Below are positions 11,877 to 21,559 of a DNA stretch of 64,000 nucleotides, in pieces. The notes below the pieces were generated by a model. It made no database searches and was not told the DNA's origin. It worked only from the letters and a program-made list of their open reading frames with translations. The stretch comes from Exophiala sp. HKRS030 (taxonomy: Eukaryota; Ascomycota; Eurotiomycetes; Chaetothyriales; Herpotrichiellaceae), in the NCBI GenBank assembly GCA_023897205.1, contig JAHWDD010000009.1, forward strand, positions 1,550,001-1,614,000, written 5' to 3'. The stretch's first letter is position 1; each line of letters starts with the position of its first letter. The translations under genes and the position numbers were made by a program.

Positions 11877-13403
11877 ATGTCCAAAAGAACGGCAGACGAC
11901 CAGGAACACCTGGAATCCCTGAAAGCGGGTCAGCGGCCTGAAGCAGACACCAACGGCGGGTCCACCCTAGACTTTGAGGATGAGTTTGAAGATGAGTACG
12001 AATCCGAGGATGAGATCATGGAGGCCGGTGTGGATGGTCGACCAGATGCAGAAAGAGACGCCGAACAAGCACAGGACGCCATGGATGTGGACACAAACGA
12101 AGAAACCTTCATACCGGGACGTTCAATATTGCAGCCAGGAATGACTTTGAGCCCCGACCCGTCTACCTACGAAATGCTTCATACCCTGTCTACGAACTGG
12201 CCTTGCCTTTCTTTTGATATCGTAAGGGATAATCTGGGAGACCAAAGAAAGAAATATCCACGAACACTGTATGCAGTTGCAGGTACACAAGCCGAGTCTG
12301 CAAGAGCAAAGGAGAACGAGTTATACATTTTGCGACTGAGTAGTCTGTCCAAGATGGATAGAGGCAACGCGTCAGATTCTGAGGATGATGACGACGAATC
12401 GGACGACGAGGGCTCTTCAGATCCAGTGCTTGAGTCAAGATCCATCCCTCTTCCTAGCACAACCAACAGAATACGGAGTTTCCAGCCTGCAAACGAAAGC
12501 CCCGACATGACTCAGATGCCACAAACGCTTACAGCAACGTCACTCGAGAATGGCCAGGTTCTGATACACGACGTCACCCCATACTTGCAATCGATGTCGA
12601 ATCCGGGCTCGACTATTGCCCCGAATGCATCAAAACCTCTAAGCACATTGCGTATGCACAAGACGGAAGGCTATGCTCTTGACTGGGCACCTAGCTCTTT
12701 ACATCCCAACGGGCGACTTTTGACCGGTGATAACGCGGGACAGATTTTCAGCACACAACGAACCCAAGGTGGTGGTTGGGCCACCGATGACCGACCGTTT
12801 GCAGGACATACAAATTCAGTCGAGGAACTTCAATGGTCGCCAAACGAGAAATTCGTCTTCGCGTCTGCCAGTTCGGATGGTACCGTCAAGGTATGGGACG
12901 CCCGGAGTAAGAGTCGGAAACCGGCGGTGGATGTCAAGATCAGCAATACCGACGTCAATGTCATGTCTTGGTCGCGACAAACCTTCCATCTACTTGCCAC
13001 GGGCGCGGATGACGGTCAATGGGCTGTTTGGGACCTAAGACAGTGGAAACCGCAGTCATCTGGAAGCTCGCAGCTCAAGCCGAGCCCTGTTGCCGATTTC
13101 AATTTCCACAAGAAACCAATAACTTCTATCGAATGGCATCCCACGGACGACAGCGTGGTTGCAGTGGCCTGTGCAGATAACACAGCGACATTGTGGGATC
13201 TTGCTGTCGAGTTAGATGATGAGGAATACGGCAGAGAAACAGGTTTAGGATTGGGAGAAGGTGCCGAAAAGGTGCCTCCTCAACTACTCTTCATCCACCA
13301 TGCCGAAGATGGGAAAGAGCTTCACTGGCATCCGCAAATGCCTGGCACGGTTATGGTCACCGGAGGAAGTGGTCTTGGAGTTTTCAAGACAATCAGCGTA
13401 TGA
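11877..13403 (+). CDS. RRB1: Ribosome assembly WD40 protein Rrb1 / GRWD1
   Basis: Rrb1 is a nuclear/nucleolar chaperone that escorts ribosomal protein L3 into the 60S assembly pathway. The single-exon product is 508 residues from the ATG at 11877, close to yeast Rrb1. The N-terminus is acidic (DFEDEFEDEYESEDEI), then comes the CAF1C/H4-binding-like segment STYEMLHTLSTNWPCLSFD, another acidic stretch (SDSEDDDDESDDEG), and WD repeats. Readable WD units include SVEELQWSPNEKFVFASASS with VKVWDARS, VNVMSWSRQ with WAVWDLRQW, and ITSIEWHPTDD with ATLWDLAVE. The frame remains open upstream to 11760 but without an ATG, so 11877 (MSKRTADDQEHLE) is the preferred start. It is intronless, unlike most neighbours. 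Confidence 0.95.
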   Translation: MSKRTADDQEHLESLKAGQRPEADTNGGSTLDFEDEFEDEYESEDEIMEAGVDGRPDAERDAEQAQDAMDVDTNEETFIPGRSILQPGMTLSPDPSTYEMLHTLSTNWPCLSFDIVRDNLGDQRKKYPRTLYAVAGTQAESARAKENELYILRLSSLSKMDRGNASDSEDDDDESDDEGSSDPVLESRSIPLPSTTNRIRSFQPANESPDMTQMPQTLTATSLENGQVLIHDVTPYLQSMSNPGSTIAPNASKPLSTLRMHKTEGYALDWAPSSLHPNGRLLTGDNAGQIFSTQRTQGGGWATDDRPFAGHTNSVEELQWSPNEKFVFASASSDGTVKVWDARSKSRKPAVDVKISNTDVNVMSWSRQTFHLLATGADDGQWAVWDLRQWKPQSSGSSQLKPSPVADFNFHKKPITSIEWHPTDDSVVAVACADNTATLWDLAVELDDEEYGRETGLGLGEGAEKVPPQLLFIHHAEDGKELHWHPQMPGTVMVTGGSGLGVFKTISV

Positions 13404-14092
13404 TGAAGGAATGACTTTTTCAGTGTTGAGAGTCTGAGAATGTAGCCCAGCTCGCGTGCTCTCCTGTGAGGTAATACGAATAGCGAATGAACTCAATTGG
13501 CAATTGATCTGCTATCTTCAGCCATAATTTAGGTCTTTGAGTCGTAATTGTGACGACCTTAGGACTATTGGCGCTACGGATTTGCAAAATAAGGGGTGTC
13601 AGATAAGGCAACCAATCAAGGCAAGACTTTTCACCAGTCCGGGGCAACTTGGCCCGTTGCAGTGGTCTCCGGGTTGGAAATCCAGCGAAGTGATTTATAA
13701 TGTAGCAGTGACTGCCGTATCATGGGTTGTGCTAATAATTCTCCAAAGCTGTCGAATTTGGTCCCTGAGAGAACGAAGTGGAATGGTAGGTGTGGGATCT
13801 TCTACGATGAGTACTCGAGAGCCCGGACCGTGTCTACCGGATTATATAAGTACCGCCGGCTCGTCGCCCTTGGGGTCCCGGGGTACGCGCCCGACGTATG
13901 GCGGAATCGGATACTCAGATATGCGCGTGTGTTTACGATATAAAAACACTTTACCCACGAAGCCACCGTGTAAGTGTTGTCGGGTGATTCATGATCTTTG
14001 ATTCTGACCTTTGATATTTTGTTGCCATCGAGACACGAGCTTCATCCAACCTCAAGCTTGTTACGCACCTCGACCCATCCACCCTCTACACA
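13404..14092. other. Intergenic region upstream of the epoxide hydrolase
   Basis: This 689-bp stretch lies between RRB1 and the epoxide hydrolase, both on the plus strand. A TATA-like TTATATAAG occurs near 13841, about 250 bp before the hydrolase ATG. An open frame at 13537-14001 has no coding character. Confidence 0.5.
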
Positions 14093-15969
14093 ATGTCGGG
14101 CACTGAAACATTCCCGCACAGGCCTTCCATCGAAGTGTCACCATTCACAGTCAAAGTGCCAGAGGCCGAACTTACAGCCTTTCACAATCTCTTGCGCCTA
14201 TCCAAGCTTGGACCCAGGACATATGAGAACACCAGCGCGAATGGCAAGTTTGGCGTGACGTACGATTGGATGTCCAAGGCCAAAGAACACTGGCAAGATG
14301 TCTTTGACTGGTAAGTGATACAGTCGATCAAACTCCAATTTGTCCCAGAAGTTCGATCGAGCTGAAGATATATGTGTATCTTTTCAACAGGCGTTCAGTT
14401 GAATCGCGCATCAATGCATTCCCAAACTTCATCGCACAAGTCCCAGACGATGACGGTTCCCTGCATCAAATCCACTTCGTTGGACTGTTTTCAAAAAGAA
14501 AGGACGCCGTTCCCGTGATGTTCATCCACGGATGGCCAGGTAAGTGTGGAATGTGATACGACGGCCATTGGAAAACTCCAATCATCATGCCAACCTTTGT
14601 GGGGAATTGATTAGGAAGTTTCATGGAGTTTCTCGACATTTTGACACTCCTTCGAAAACGGTATACTCCCGGTGAGCTCCCCTACCAGGTCATCGTGCCT
14701 TCTCTCCCAGGATACGCCTTCTCGTCGACTCCGCCCGTGGACAGGAACTGGATTCTTGAAGACTCGGCACGACTCCTGCACAAGCTCATGTGTGGACTCG
14801 GCTTCGAAGGCGGCTATGTCCTACAAGGCGGCGACATAGGGAGCTATACCGCGAGGATCATGGCTGCCATGTATGATTCATGCAAAGGTGAGTGCGACGC
14901 CTCCCCTCACCGCGTCGGAAGATGGTCACAAATGCTAACTTGGTCCCAAACAGCACTACATCGTAAGAGTCGACCTTGTGCCCATACCCTGAAAGAGACT
15001 GTCTTCAAACAATGAAGCATTCCGTTTCATACCCGATGTGAATATGCTAATTCCATGGACCATCCGACTAGTCAACTTTTGTGTCGTCCCACAACCTGAC
15101 CCAACAATCCATGGCAAACTCCCGCTCGAAGATTTTGAAAAGAAGGGCCTCGAATGGGGTGATCGATTCGCCAAGTTCGGCTTTGCATATGCTCTCGAGC
15201 ATGCAACACGTACGTCGACAATCGGCTTCACACTATCATCTAGCCCATTGGCTCTCCTGGCATGGTAAGTTCTGGCTGTGCCTCACAAAAAGCTCTCGAG
15301 AAAAAAAAACCCACCATCCCGTAGATGTGTCCAGTGTCCACACACATTCCCTCTCTGGGTCTATATTTCAAAGGTGTCTCATTTCTCTAACCTCGACGAC
15401 TGCCCAACGACAGGATCGGAGAAAAGTTTTTGACGTGGACCGACACGACTCCTACCGTCGACGAGATCCTAACGTCCGTCACGTTGTACTGGCTCACCGA
15501 AACTTTCCCGAGGTGCATCTACCCTTACCGTCAAGAAGTCGTCGACACTCCCGTGGATTGGGACAAGGACGAAGAAGCGTACTCGAGGGTCTACGACAGG
15601 GGAGCCGACCGTTACATGAACCACGCGAACCCAGACTACCACTGTCGCAAACCCATGGGGTTCTCCTGGTTCCCCAAGGAAATCACACCGACACCGAAGA
15701 GTTGGGTCGCCACCACAGGAGATCTGGTGTGGTTCAGGAATCACGACGAGGTACGTTTTACTTGTCTAACCCCATTATCCCCGTCACTTTTGGAGGGGGG
15801 GTTTGTCGGTTCCATCGAGGACGGACGTCAATGTCATATTGAAGTATCAGGCTGACGATTTTGCGACCTTGTGGTTTTTTAATAGGGCGGTCATTTTGCT
15901 GCCATGGAGAAGCCGGGCGAGCTTTTACAAGACGTCGAAGATTTCGTCAAGCAGGTTTGGCAGCAGTAA
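14093..15969 (+). CDS. Epoxide hydrolase (alpha/beta hydrolase with EHN domain)
   Basis: It hydrolyses epoxides to vicinal diols; the substrate is unknown. Seven exons (14093-14310, 14391-14539, 14615-14887, 14954-14962, 15072-15264, 15414-15750, 15886-15969) give about 420 residues. Exon 4 is a 9-nt micro-exon. It is chosen because joining exons 3-4-5 gives the expected CKALHLNFCVVP, which a direct 3-5 splice does not. The N-terminal EHN domain begins at PFTVKVPEAEL. The oxyanion motif is HGWPG, the nucleophile Asp lies in GGDIGS, and the catalytic His lies in GGHFAAMEKP of the last exon. No signal peptide is seen, so the product is probably cytosolic. Part of the last exon and its splice acceptor is duplicated at 17028-17098. 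Confidence 0.92.
15870..15940. repeat. 71-bp duplication, copy A (epoxide hydrolase last intron/exon junction)
   Basis: It covers the last 16 nt of the final intron, including the poly-T tract and TAG acceptor, and the first 55 nt of the last exon with the catalytic-His codon. It is 70/71 identical to 17028-17098, the single difference being T at 15891 against C at 17049. This is presumably the source copy, because it encodes a conserved family motif. Confidence 0.97.
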
Positions 15970-16864
15970 TAACGAGGTATCCTTTGGATAATACCTCCAA
16001 GATCAAACTCCTCGAGTCCTTCCGGTGTGAGCAGCAGTTGTGCGTTATGCTGAAGCCCGGCAAAATCTAAAGGCAAGAACCCTTGACACTTTTGCTCCTT
16101 TTTTTTCTTTTTAGACCACGTCCAGAAGAGAGAAGAATCCGATCTTTGGGTCGCAGATTTAGACCACAAGCAAGTATGCGAGTGCCACCAGATACTACCT
16201 AGATAAATCAAAGGCATATCACCATTGGAGAACCAAGGCGTCTCGATATCAGTGTATCGTATGTGGTATTGCACGGATATCAGTCAATAATTTGATTTTG
16301 TACCTGACCGTATCGTAGTAGCTAGTTGAATTAAATGAGTCCTTTTTTTGCGCATAGTTTTGATTCGTTTCCCTCCCAAAAAGGTGCTTTCGTTGTTGAG
16401 CACATGATGGAAAATCGCCGCCTCCCAATTCTCCCATTTTCGTCTTTCGTTTCCAGACGTGAATCAATCTTGCTCAAAAGTCGCCAAAATATTACACTAT
16501 TAGCCCAAAGCCAGAATTATGAAAAATCAAAATAACCAAAATTGACAACCCACTGATGCACTGCACAAGTGTGTCGTCGATAGTCGCATGCAATAAAAGG
16601 ACCTTTGAACCGGTACCAACGAGCACTCCCAGAATAGAAGCGCCCAAAAGGTGTTGTAAAAGCAATGAAAACCCAATTTCCAGCACCCCCAAAAAAACGC
16701 CCCAAGGTCTGCACTGCAAACCCCGTATTTGTCGTGTCCACCGGACAATTATCATCATTTCTCCATGTTAATCTGTCCCGAATTGTCATCCAGAGACGAT
16801 GGAGATGAATCGTTGGTGCAGACGACACTGTACCCCGTACCTACGCGAGTATAGGTGACCGATG
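15970..16864. other. Intergenic region between two convergent genes
   Basis: This 895-bp stretch lies between the epoxide hydrolase stop and the inferred stop of the minus-strand gene. A minus-strand frame at 16758-16492 is strikingly hydrophobic (for example GVFLGVLEIGFSLLLQHLL) and another at 16937-16755 reads well, but I could not join either to a start. They may be a small unannotated gene or chance. Confidence 0.4.
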
Positions 16865-18383
16865 TCAGTTCCAGTTCGTGACGACTCCGCCCCCGCCGCC
16901 GCAGACACTCCTCCTGAACGGTGGTAGGACAGGACAACTTCCCGACCTGGCAAGAAGACGTGCGCGTTCAGCCTGACGAGCAGCTTTTGCTTTTGACTCT
17001 GCTTCCATGGCCCATACTGCCTCTGCCTGTGGTTTTTTAATAGGGCGGCCATTTTGCTGCCATGGAGAAGCCGGGCGAGCTTTTACAAGACGTCGAAGGA
17101 ACTTCGTTGCCAGGTCGAGCCCTGGAAAAAAGATCCCTCCTCAAAACGAGGTCGTACGTTCGGGTCGGAGGTTGAGGTTTGTCCAGTGGCCGTAGAAAGT
17201 CTGGAATTCGGAGAGAAGATCCAAAGCGGTTTCTTTGTGGGGATTGTCCGCCTTCAATGCCGCGTCGAGTCTTTTCCTCGACGTCGGTGTTGCTTCTTCC
17301 TCTTCCGGTGACTCCATCATCACCTTTCGAGTGAGCACGCACGAATGATGATGATTTCGACGAAGAAGATGGCTCATTCTGATTCTCTGATGAGCAGCAA
17401 CTTGTCGTCACAGTGGGAGGAGCAGGAGGGGACGACCAGGAGGACAAAGGTCGTCGTCGTCGTGATGCGGTCGACCAACGTTTGGTCGCCCAACCTTTGC
17501 CTTTCTCGGCAGAGGCTACTGCCGCACGACCAATCACGTCGTCGAGAGGTGGTGCTGTATCGGTAGAGGGTTTTGAATGTTGCGAGGATGACGGTAAAGT
17601 TGAAGACGATGGTCGAGAAGAAGAAGAAGAAGAAGAAGAAGAGGAGGAACTACCAATAACACCAGCATCGTTGGATTGCCGTGATCTACTCTCCATCAAA
17701 AAGGTATAAGGACTGGCGAGAGAAGATTCCGGGGTGGCTCGACACAGATTAGGGTCCGAGGGGATGGTATCGACGCCGCCAATCTTCGGTCCGCTGATGT
17801 ATGTTGTCGTCAATCGTGGTAGTTGGTGACTTGCATCTGTAGATAGGAGGTCGAGTTCCAAGGACTCAGAGATCGTTATCTCGGTGTGTACGAAGATTTG
17901 GTTGTCCGAACTGACGTGAGCCCTTCCAACATCCACGATGTCGTTTTCCTTTTCCTTTGGGGTATCGTTCTCACTCCCGGAGTCTTCACTTTCTTCTCCT
18001 TCAGGAAGACTGTAGAGACTGTGATTTCGTCTGATCAAGCTTTGTCGCCGCCGCACCTTGGAATATATCGAGGATACCAGATCTTTGGACCTTGTGGTCG
18101 TCGTCTTGGACACTTTGGATCGAACATTCTGATCAGTATCTGGAAAGTAATTCCTGCTGCTGTTGTATCTCGGACGGTTCTGCAGAGAAGCTCTTCTCGC
18201 CAATCTCCACAATCCCAGATGATGGGGTGACGGCAATTGAAACCTCGGTGCATCGTCGTAGTATGCCATGGCACGAGGCACTTCCTGAAGTTTTCGAACG
18301 AACTTGTCGTCGCTCCTGTCTGACTCCGACCCTTCCGGGACTCGGACATCAGGTACGTCTGCTGGGGTTTCAAAGACCGGCAT
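16865..18383 (-). CDS. Low-complexity hypothetical protein containing the duplicated epoxide hydrolase segment
   Basis: The start is the ATG at 18383 (MPVFETPADVPDVRV). A frame rich in Ser, Arg and Asp/Glu with a Ser run (near 17610-17645) stays open to 17037. However, the coding-like text switches frame near 17320, where MMESPEEEEATPTS runs into SEFQTFYGHWTNLNLRPER. This text then joins through a candidate 36-nt intron (17157-17122, GTACGA to TTTTTTCCAG, phase matched) to LDLATKFLRRLVKARPAS, then AMEAESKAKAARQAERARLL, stopping at 16865-16867. How the long upstream frame connects to 17320 is unresolved (a missed intron, a sequencing error, or a separate small gene starting at 17320). I recognise no domain. 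The exon around 17028-17098 is antisense to the epoxide hydrolase copy. Confidence 0.6.
17028..17098. repeat. 71-bp duplication, copy B, antisense within a coding exon
   Basis: Its plus strand matches 15870-15940 at 70 of 71 positions. Read on the minus strand in the favoured frame it encodes roughly RLVKARPASPWQQNGRPIKK, without a stop. Flanking bases on both sides do not match the source locus. Confidence 0.97.
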
Positions 18384-19177
18384 TTTTTACTCTTGTCCTG
18401 GTACCTTAGTTTGTTTCGATGCTGACTGGTGAGAATGATATCGAGGTTGGAAACATAGGAGTTGAGAAGGAAAGAAAAAAGGCCACCAAAGGAAGTGATT
18501 TTATTTGTGTATACTCATGAGAGAGGATAGATCGAGTGAGTGTGAGATACTGGAGATTGTCGCATCCTTGCAACGAGCCATGAATGTAGCCTTCCATATA
18601 CACAGTGCTGTTTGAGATCTGCAGATCTAGAAAAACAGCAAAGCGTAAACAAGAAAGGCTAAAGTCGTTGGCTGTTGGTTGCTAAGGTGACTTCTATTCG
18701 CTTTGGTGGTTGTCAGTGAAGTAAGAGTGAGAGTGAATGATATGATGAAACCTCGTCTCACTTGCGAGTAGATCAATCAAATGAGAGTGATTGACTAGTG
18801 GGCATGAGTTTGAGAACAAAGTCGAGTGACTGTGAACAATCGAAAGTCATCAATAGACACATCATAACATGTGACTCTTGACATACCGGTGAAGCTACCT
18901 TAGCTATAGGTGAGTGAGTGTATCATGAACGCCACGGGGCCAAAGTAAAGTAAAGTATTGAGCTTCGCCTCGCCTGGACTGATTGATCGATCGATCGACT
19001 TTTGACAAGTTCGAAAAGAGAGACCCTTCTAATGACATTTTTCTAGCTACCTACTTTTGTTACGGCTGTGAAACATCGATTCACAGCTTTCCGGAGGGCG
19101 GCGCCTCTTTCTTGATTGAGTGCCATGTTTTGATCTCGATCTGGCTATAAATGTCGAATCCGGCCTGCCGTTTTTTC
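18384..19177. other. Intergenic region, promoter of the minus-strand hypothetical gene
   Basis: This stretch of about 790 bp has no coding signal. It has CGATCGATCGATCGA-like sequence near 18985 and several GAGTGA repeats. It lies 5' of the gene at 18383 and 3' of the aldo-keto reductase. Confidence 0.5.
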
Positions 19178-20467
19178 TTATCTCGACCGTCCAAAGCTTG
19201 CTGGTGGAGAGGGCTTGTTGTCAAGAATCTCTTCGATTTCCTGCATGGTCTTGTCGTCCAGCTTCTCCAACAGCTTGATGGCTTTGCAGTTGTCGATGAT
19301 CTGTTCGACCTTGGTGGCGCCCAGGATGACGGTGCTGACGTTCGGGTTCTTCGCGGCCCAGGCGAGTGCGAGTTGAGACATGTTTCCACCCAGGCGCTCG
19401 GCGATCTTTGTGAGTTTCTTGACCTTTTCGATCTTGGCTTGGCCCTCGGGCTTCTGGAGAGCCTCGATGGTGCTGCCGAAGAAGTCCTTGTGGTTGTCGA
19501 ACCGTGACCCCTTGGGGATGCCGTCGTTGTACTTGCCGGTCAAGAGACCGGAAGCGAGTGGGGACCAGATGGTGGTTCCGTACTTGTACTCTTGGAAGAC
19601 CGGGGCGTATTCGACCTCGAAGCGCTCACGGTGGAAGGCGTTGTACTGTGGCTGTTCGGCGATCGGGGCGATCAGGTTGTACTTTTCCGCGATGAGGGTG
19701 GCCTCGGTGATCTGGGCCGCGGACCACTCAGAGGTTCCCCAGTAGTACGCGAGGTTGAGGTTGCGAATGACCTGGGTGAAACCCTCGACGATCTCCTTCA
19801 TGGGGGTGGCGTAGTCCGGGCGATGAGCCAGGACAATGTCGACGTAGGGTTGCTGGAGACGTTCCAGAGAGGATTTGAGACCCTCGACGACGTGCTTCCG
19901 GGACAGACCACGAGTGTTGGGCTCCTTGCGACCAGTGCCGAAGAAGATCTTGGTCGACAAGACATACTCGTCACGAGGCCAGTTGAGCTCCTTCAGCGCA
20001 TTGCCCATTTCGATCTCGGACTGGCCATTGGCGTAGGTCTGTGGGTTTGTGTGTAAGCAAGGGTCGATTTTTATCTCAGAGAAATTTTCTCTACTCACCT
20101 CGGCAGTGTCGAAGAAGTTGATACCATGATCCCACGCAGTTTGCATGCATCTTGTCTCAAAGTCAATGGAGTCGAATTAAAAGTTAGGCAAAGACATACT
20201 CACTCCTTCACAATGTTTCCCTTCTGAGTACCTCCGTAGGTCAACCAGCCACCTGTCCCAGACTGTCAGTGGGTGCATTCCAAAATCAAAAAGCGATTTT
20301 AGCGAGCTTACCGAGTGAGAGAACGGATACTTTCAATCCAGTCGGACCAAGGTGACGAAACACCTGTGGCATGCAAGGTTAGTGATTGACTTGACTTGAG
20401 GCTTTCACTCGCATCTTCAGTATTCACTCACCATGTCTTTGGGGTCGAAAGCGGATCGAACAGCCAT
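19178..20467 (-). CDS. Aldo-keto reductase, voltage-gated K+ channel beta-subunit (Kv-beta) type
   Basis: A NADPH-dependent carbonyl reductase of the AKR6-like group. Five exons (20467-20432, 20363-20312, 20252-20204, 20150-20099, 20038-19178) give 349 residues. All introns are short (46-68 nt) with GTGAGT/GTAAGC donors, and phases add up. The barrel starts [19 protein letters not shown]. The catalytic tetrad is visible as D in NFFDTAE, Y in TYANGQSE, K in STKIFFG and H in VLAHRPDY. The cofactor end carries the GLLTGKY and [10 protein letters not shown] segments. Many short 5' exons are typical of this gene in ascomycetes. No targeting signal is seen. Fungal members probably act as soluble reductases; a channel partner is not shown by the sequence. 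Confidence 0.95.
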
Positions 20468-20965
20468 GTTGTCTGAGATAGATCTATATGTAGGAAATTT
20501 AGTTATAGTGGTACGAGAGAGTGAGTTGCAGATGATCCCCTTTGTTGGTCTGAGCAACGATTGCATCAACTGCAGAAAAGGATCTGAGAGGTGAACTTGT
20601 GTAGAAAGGAAAGAAAAAACGTCCGTACCTCGACTAGATTTTAGATCGAAGCGAGGAGGGGTTATCGTTGGTAGGCCAAAGAGCTTATGACGTGCCCATT
20701 GAGGAAGGTGAACAGTTCAATGATGATGATGGGGTGGAGGAGCCATACCTAGTAATCATTGAATCAATGAGGTACTCCGTACAGTACACACTATTTACTT
20801 AACTACGTCGGCAATTGCCCGCGCCCTCTCGAAGGGATGGGGCACTGTTGGTACCAGGACAGGTACCCACTTACCCCCAATTACTAATATGTCCCCCTCT
20901 ATCCACGCCTGAGGCCGGTATTAGTTACTGTAACTCCGCTGGTATCTGCGAGGACCGGTGTTCTC
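20468..20965. other. Intergenic region, promoter of the aldo-keto reductase
   Basis: About 500 bp between two minus-strand genes. A TACTCCGTA nonamer is at 20773-20781. No coding signal is seen. Confidence 0.5.
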
Positions 20966-21559
20966 TCATGCGTCCGCAGCAGGAACATTGAAATCTTCAG
21001 ACAAAACCCCCTTCCCATCAACCACAATGGGTTTGCTGTCCAGTTGCACGGCCAACAGCCTGGCTGGTTGGTCACTGGTATTGTGCCATCGATGCGCCGT
21101 GCCCCGCTGGACGAAAATGTCCCCGCGAGGGAGGCGTCGTCTTTCTCCTGAATCCAGCTCCAGCTCGATTTCGCCCTCCAGCACCACGCCGTAATCAAGA
21201 GATACAGTGCGGTGCATTGGCGACGATGCACCAGGTGCCATGTCGACCACCCTGAATACCGACCCACCTTGTATCACCACCCCCGGGTGTTGATGCAAGT
21301 ATTTGTAGTATGCCTCGAGGTCCGCATCCTGATTGAAATCCGCCTGAAGAGCGTCAGTTGCGTAGCCCAACCCGAACCCTGAAGTGGGAAAGTTGGTCCA
21401 CGTCGGTATTGTCGATATGGGAGGTGCCGGCGTCGACGCCGACGTGGATGGGTCATCAGGGTTTGGTGTTTGGAAGATGGCTTTGCCCTCCGAATTGTGA
21501 GTTGTAATATGACGACTGAACTCTGGCAATCCCTGGACTTTGGTGGTTGGTTGTGTCAT
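20966..21559 (-). CDS. Small cupin-domain protein
   Basis: A single exon of 197 residues starts at the ATG at 21559. The N-terminal half (EFSRHITTHNSEGKAIFQ, then TWTNFPTSGFGLGYATDA) matches fungal cupins that have an extended front domain. The cupin barrel follows with motif 1 around MHRTVSLDYGVVLEGEIELE and motif 2 GDIFVQRGTAHRWHN, giving plausible metal-binding histidines. The family includes dioxygenases, isomerases and hydrolases and some cluster-associated enzymes; the reaction cannot be read from sequence. No signal peptide is present. It sits 500 bp upstream of the aldo-keto reductase on the same strand. Confidence 0.88.
   Translation of the reverse strand: MTQPTTKVQGLPEFSRHITTHNSEGKAIFQTPNPDDPSTSASTPAPPISTIPTWTNFPTSGFGLGYATDALQADFNQDADLEAYYKYLHQHPGVVIQGGSVFRVVDMAPGASSPMHRTVSLDYGVVLEGEIELELDSGERRRLPRGDIFVQRGTAHRWHNTSDQPARLLAVQLDSKPIVVDGKGVLSEDFNVPAADA

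Noticed and set aside
13537..14001. Plus-strand frame of 154 codons
   Set aside because: Composition is not coding-like, no family resemblance is seen, and it overlaps the promoter of the epoxide hydrolase.
15038..15071. Extension of epoxide hydrolase exon 5 upstream (reading NMLIPWTIRLV)
   Set aside because: Starting at 15072 after the CTAG acceptor restores the family motif HLNFCVVP; the upstream part includes a branch-site-like TGCTAAT and is better explained as intron.
16492..16937. Overlapping minus-strand frames, one very hydrophobic
   Set aside because: I could not find a start, splice sites or phase that join them to each other or to the gene upstream, so I did not call a gene.
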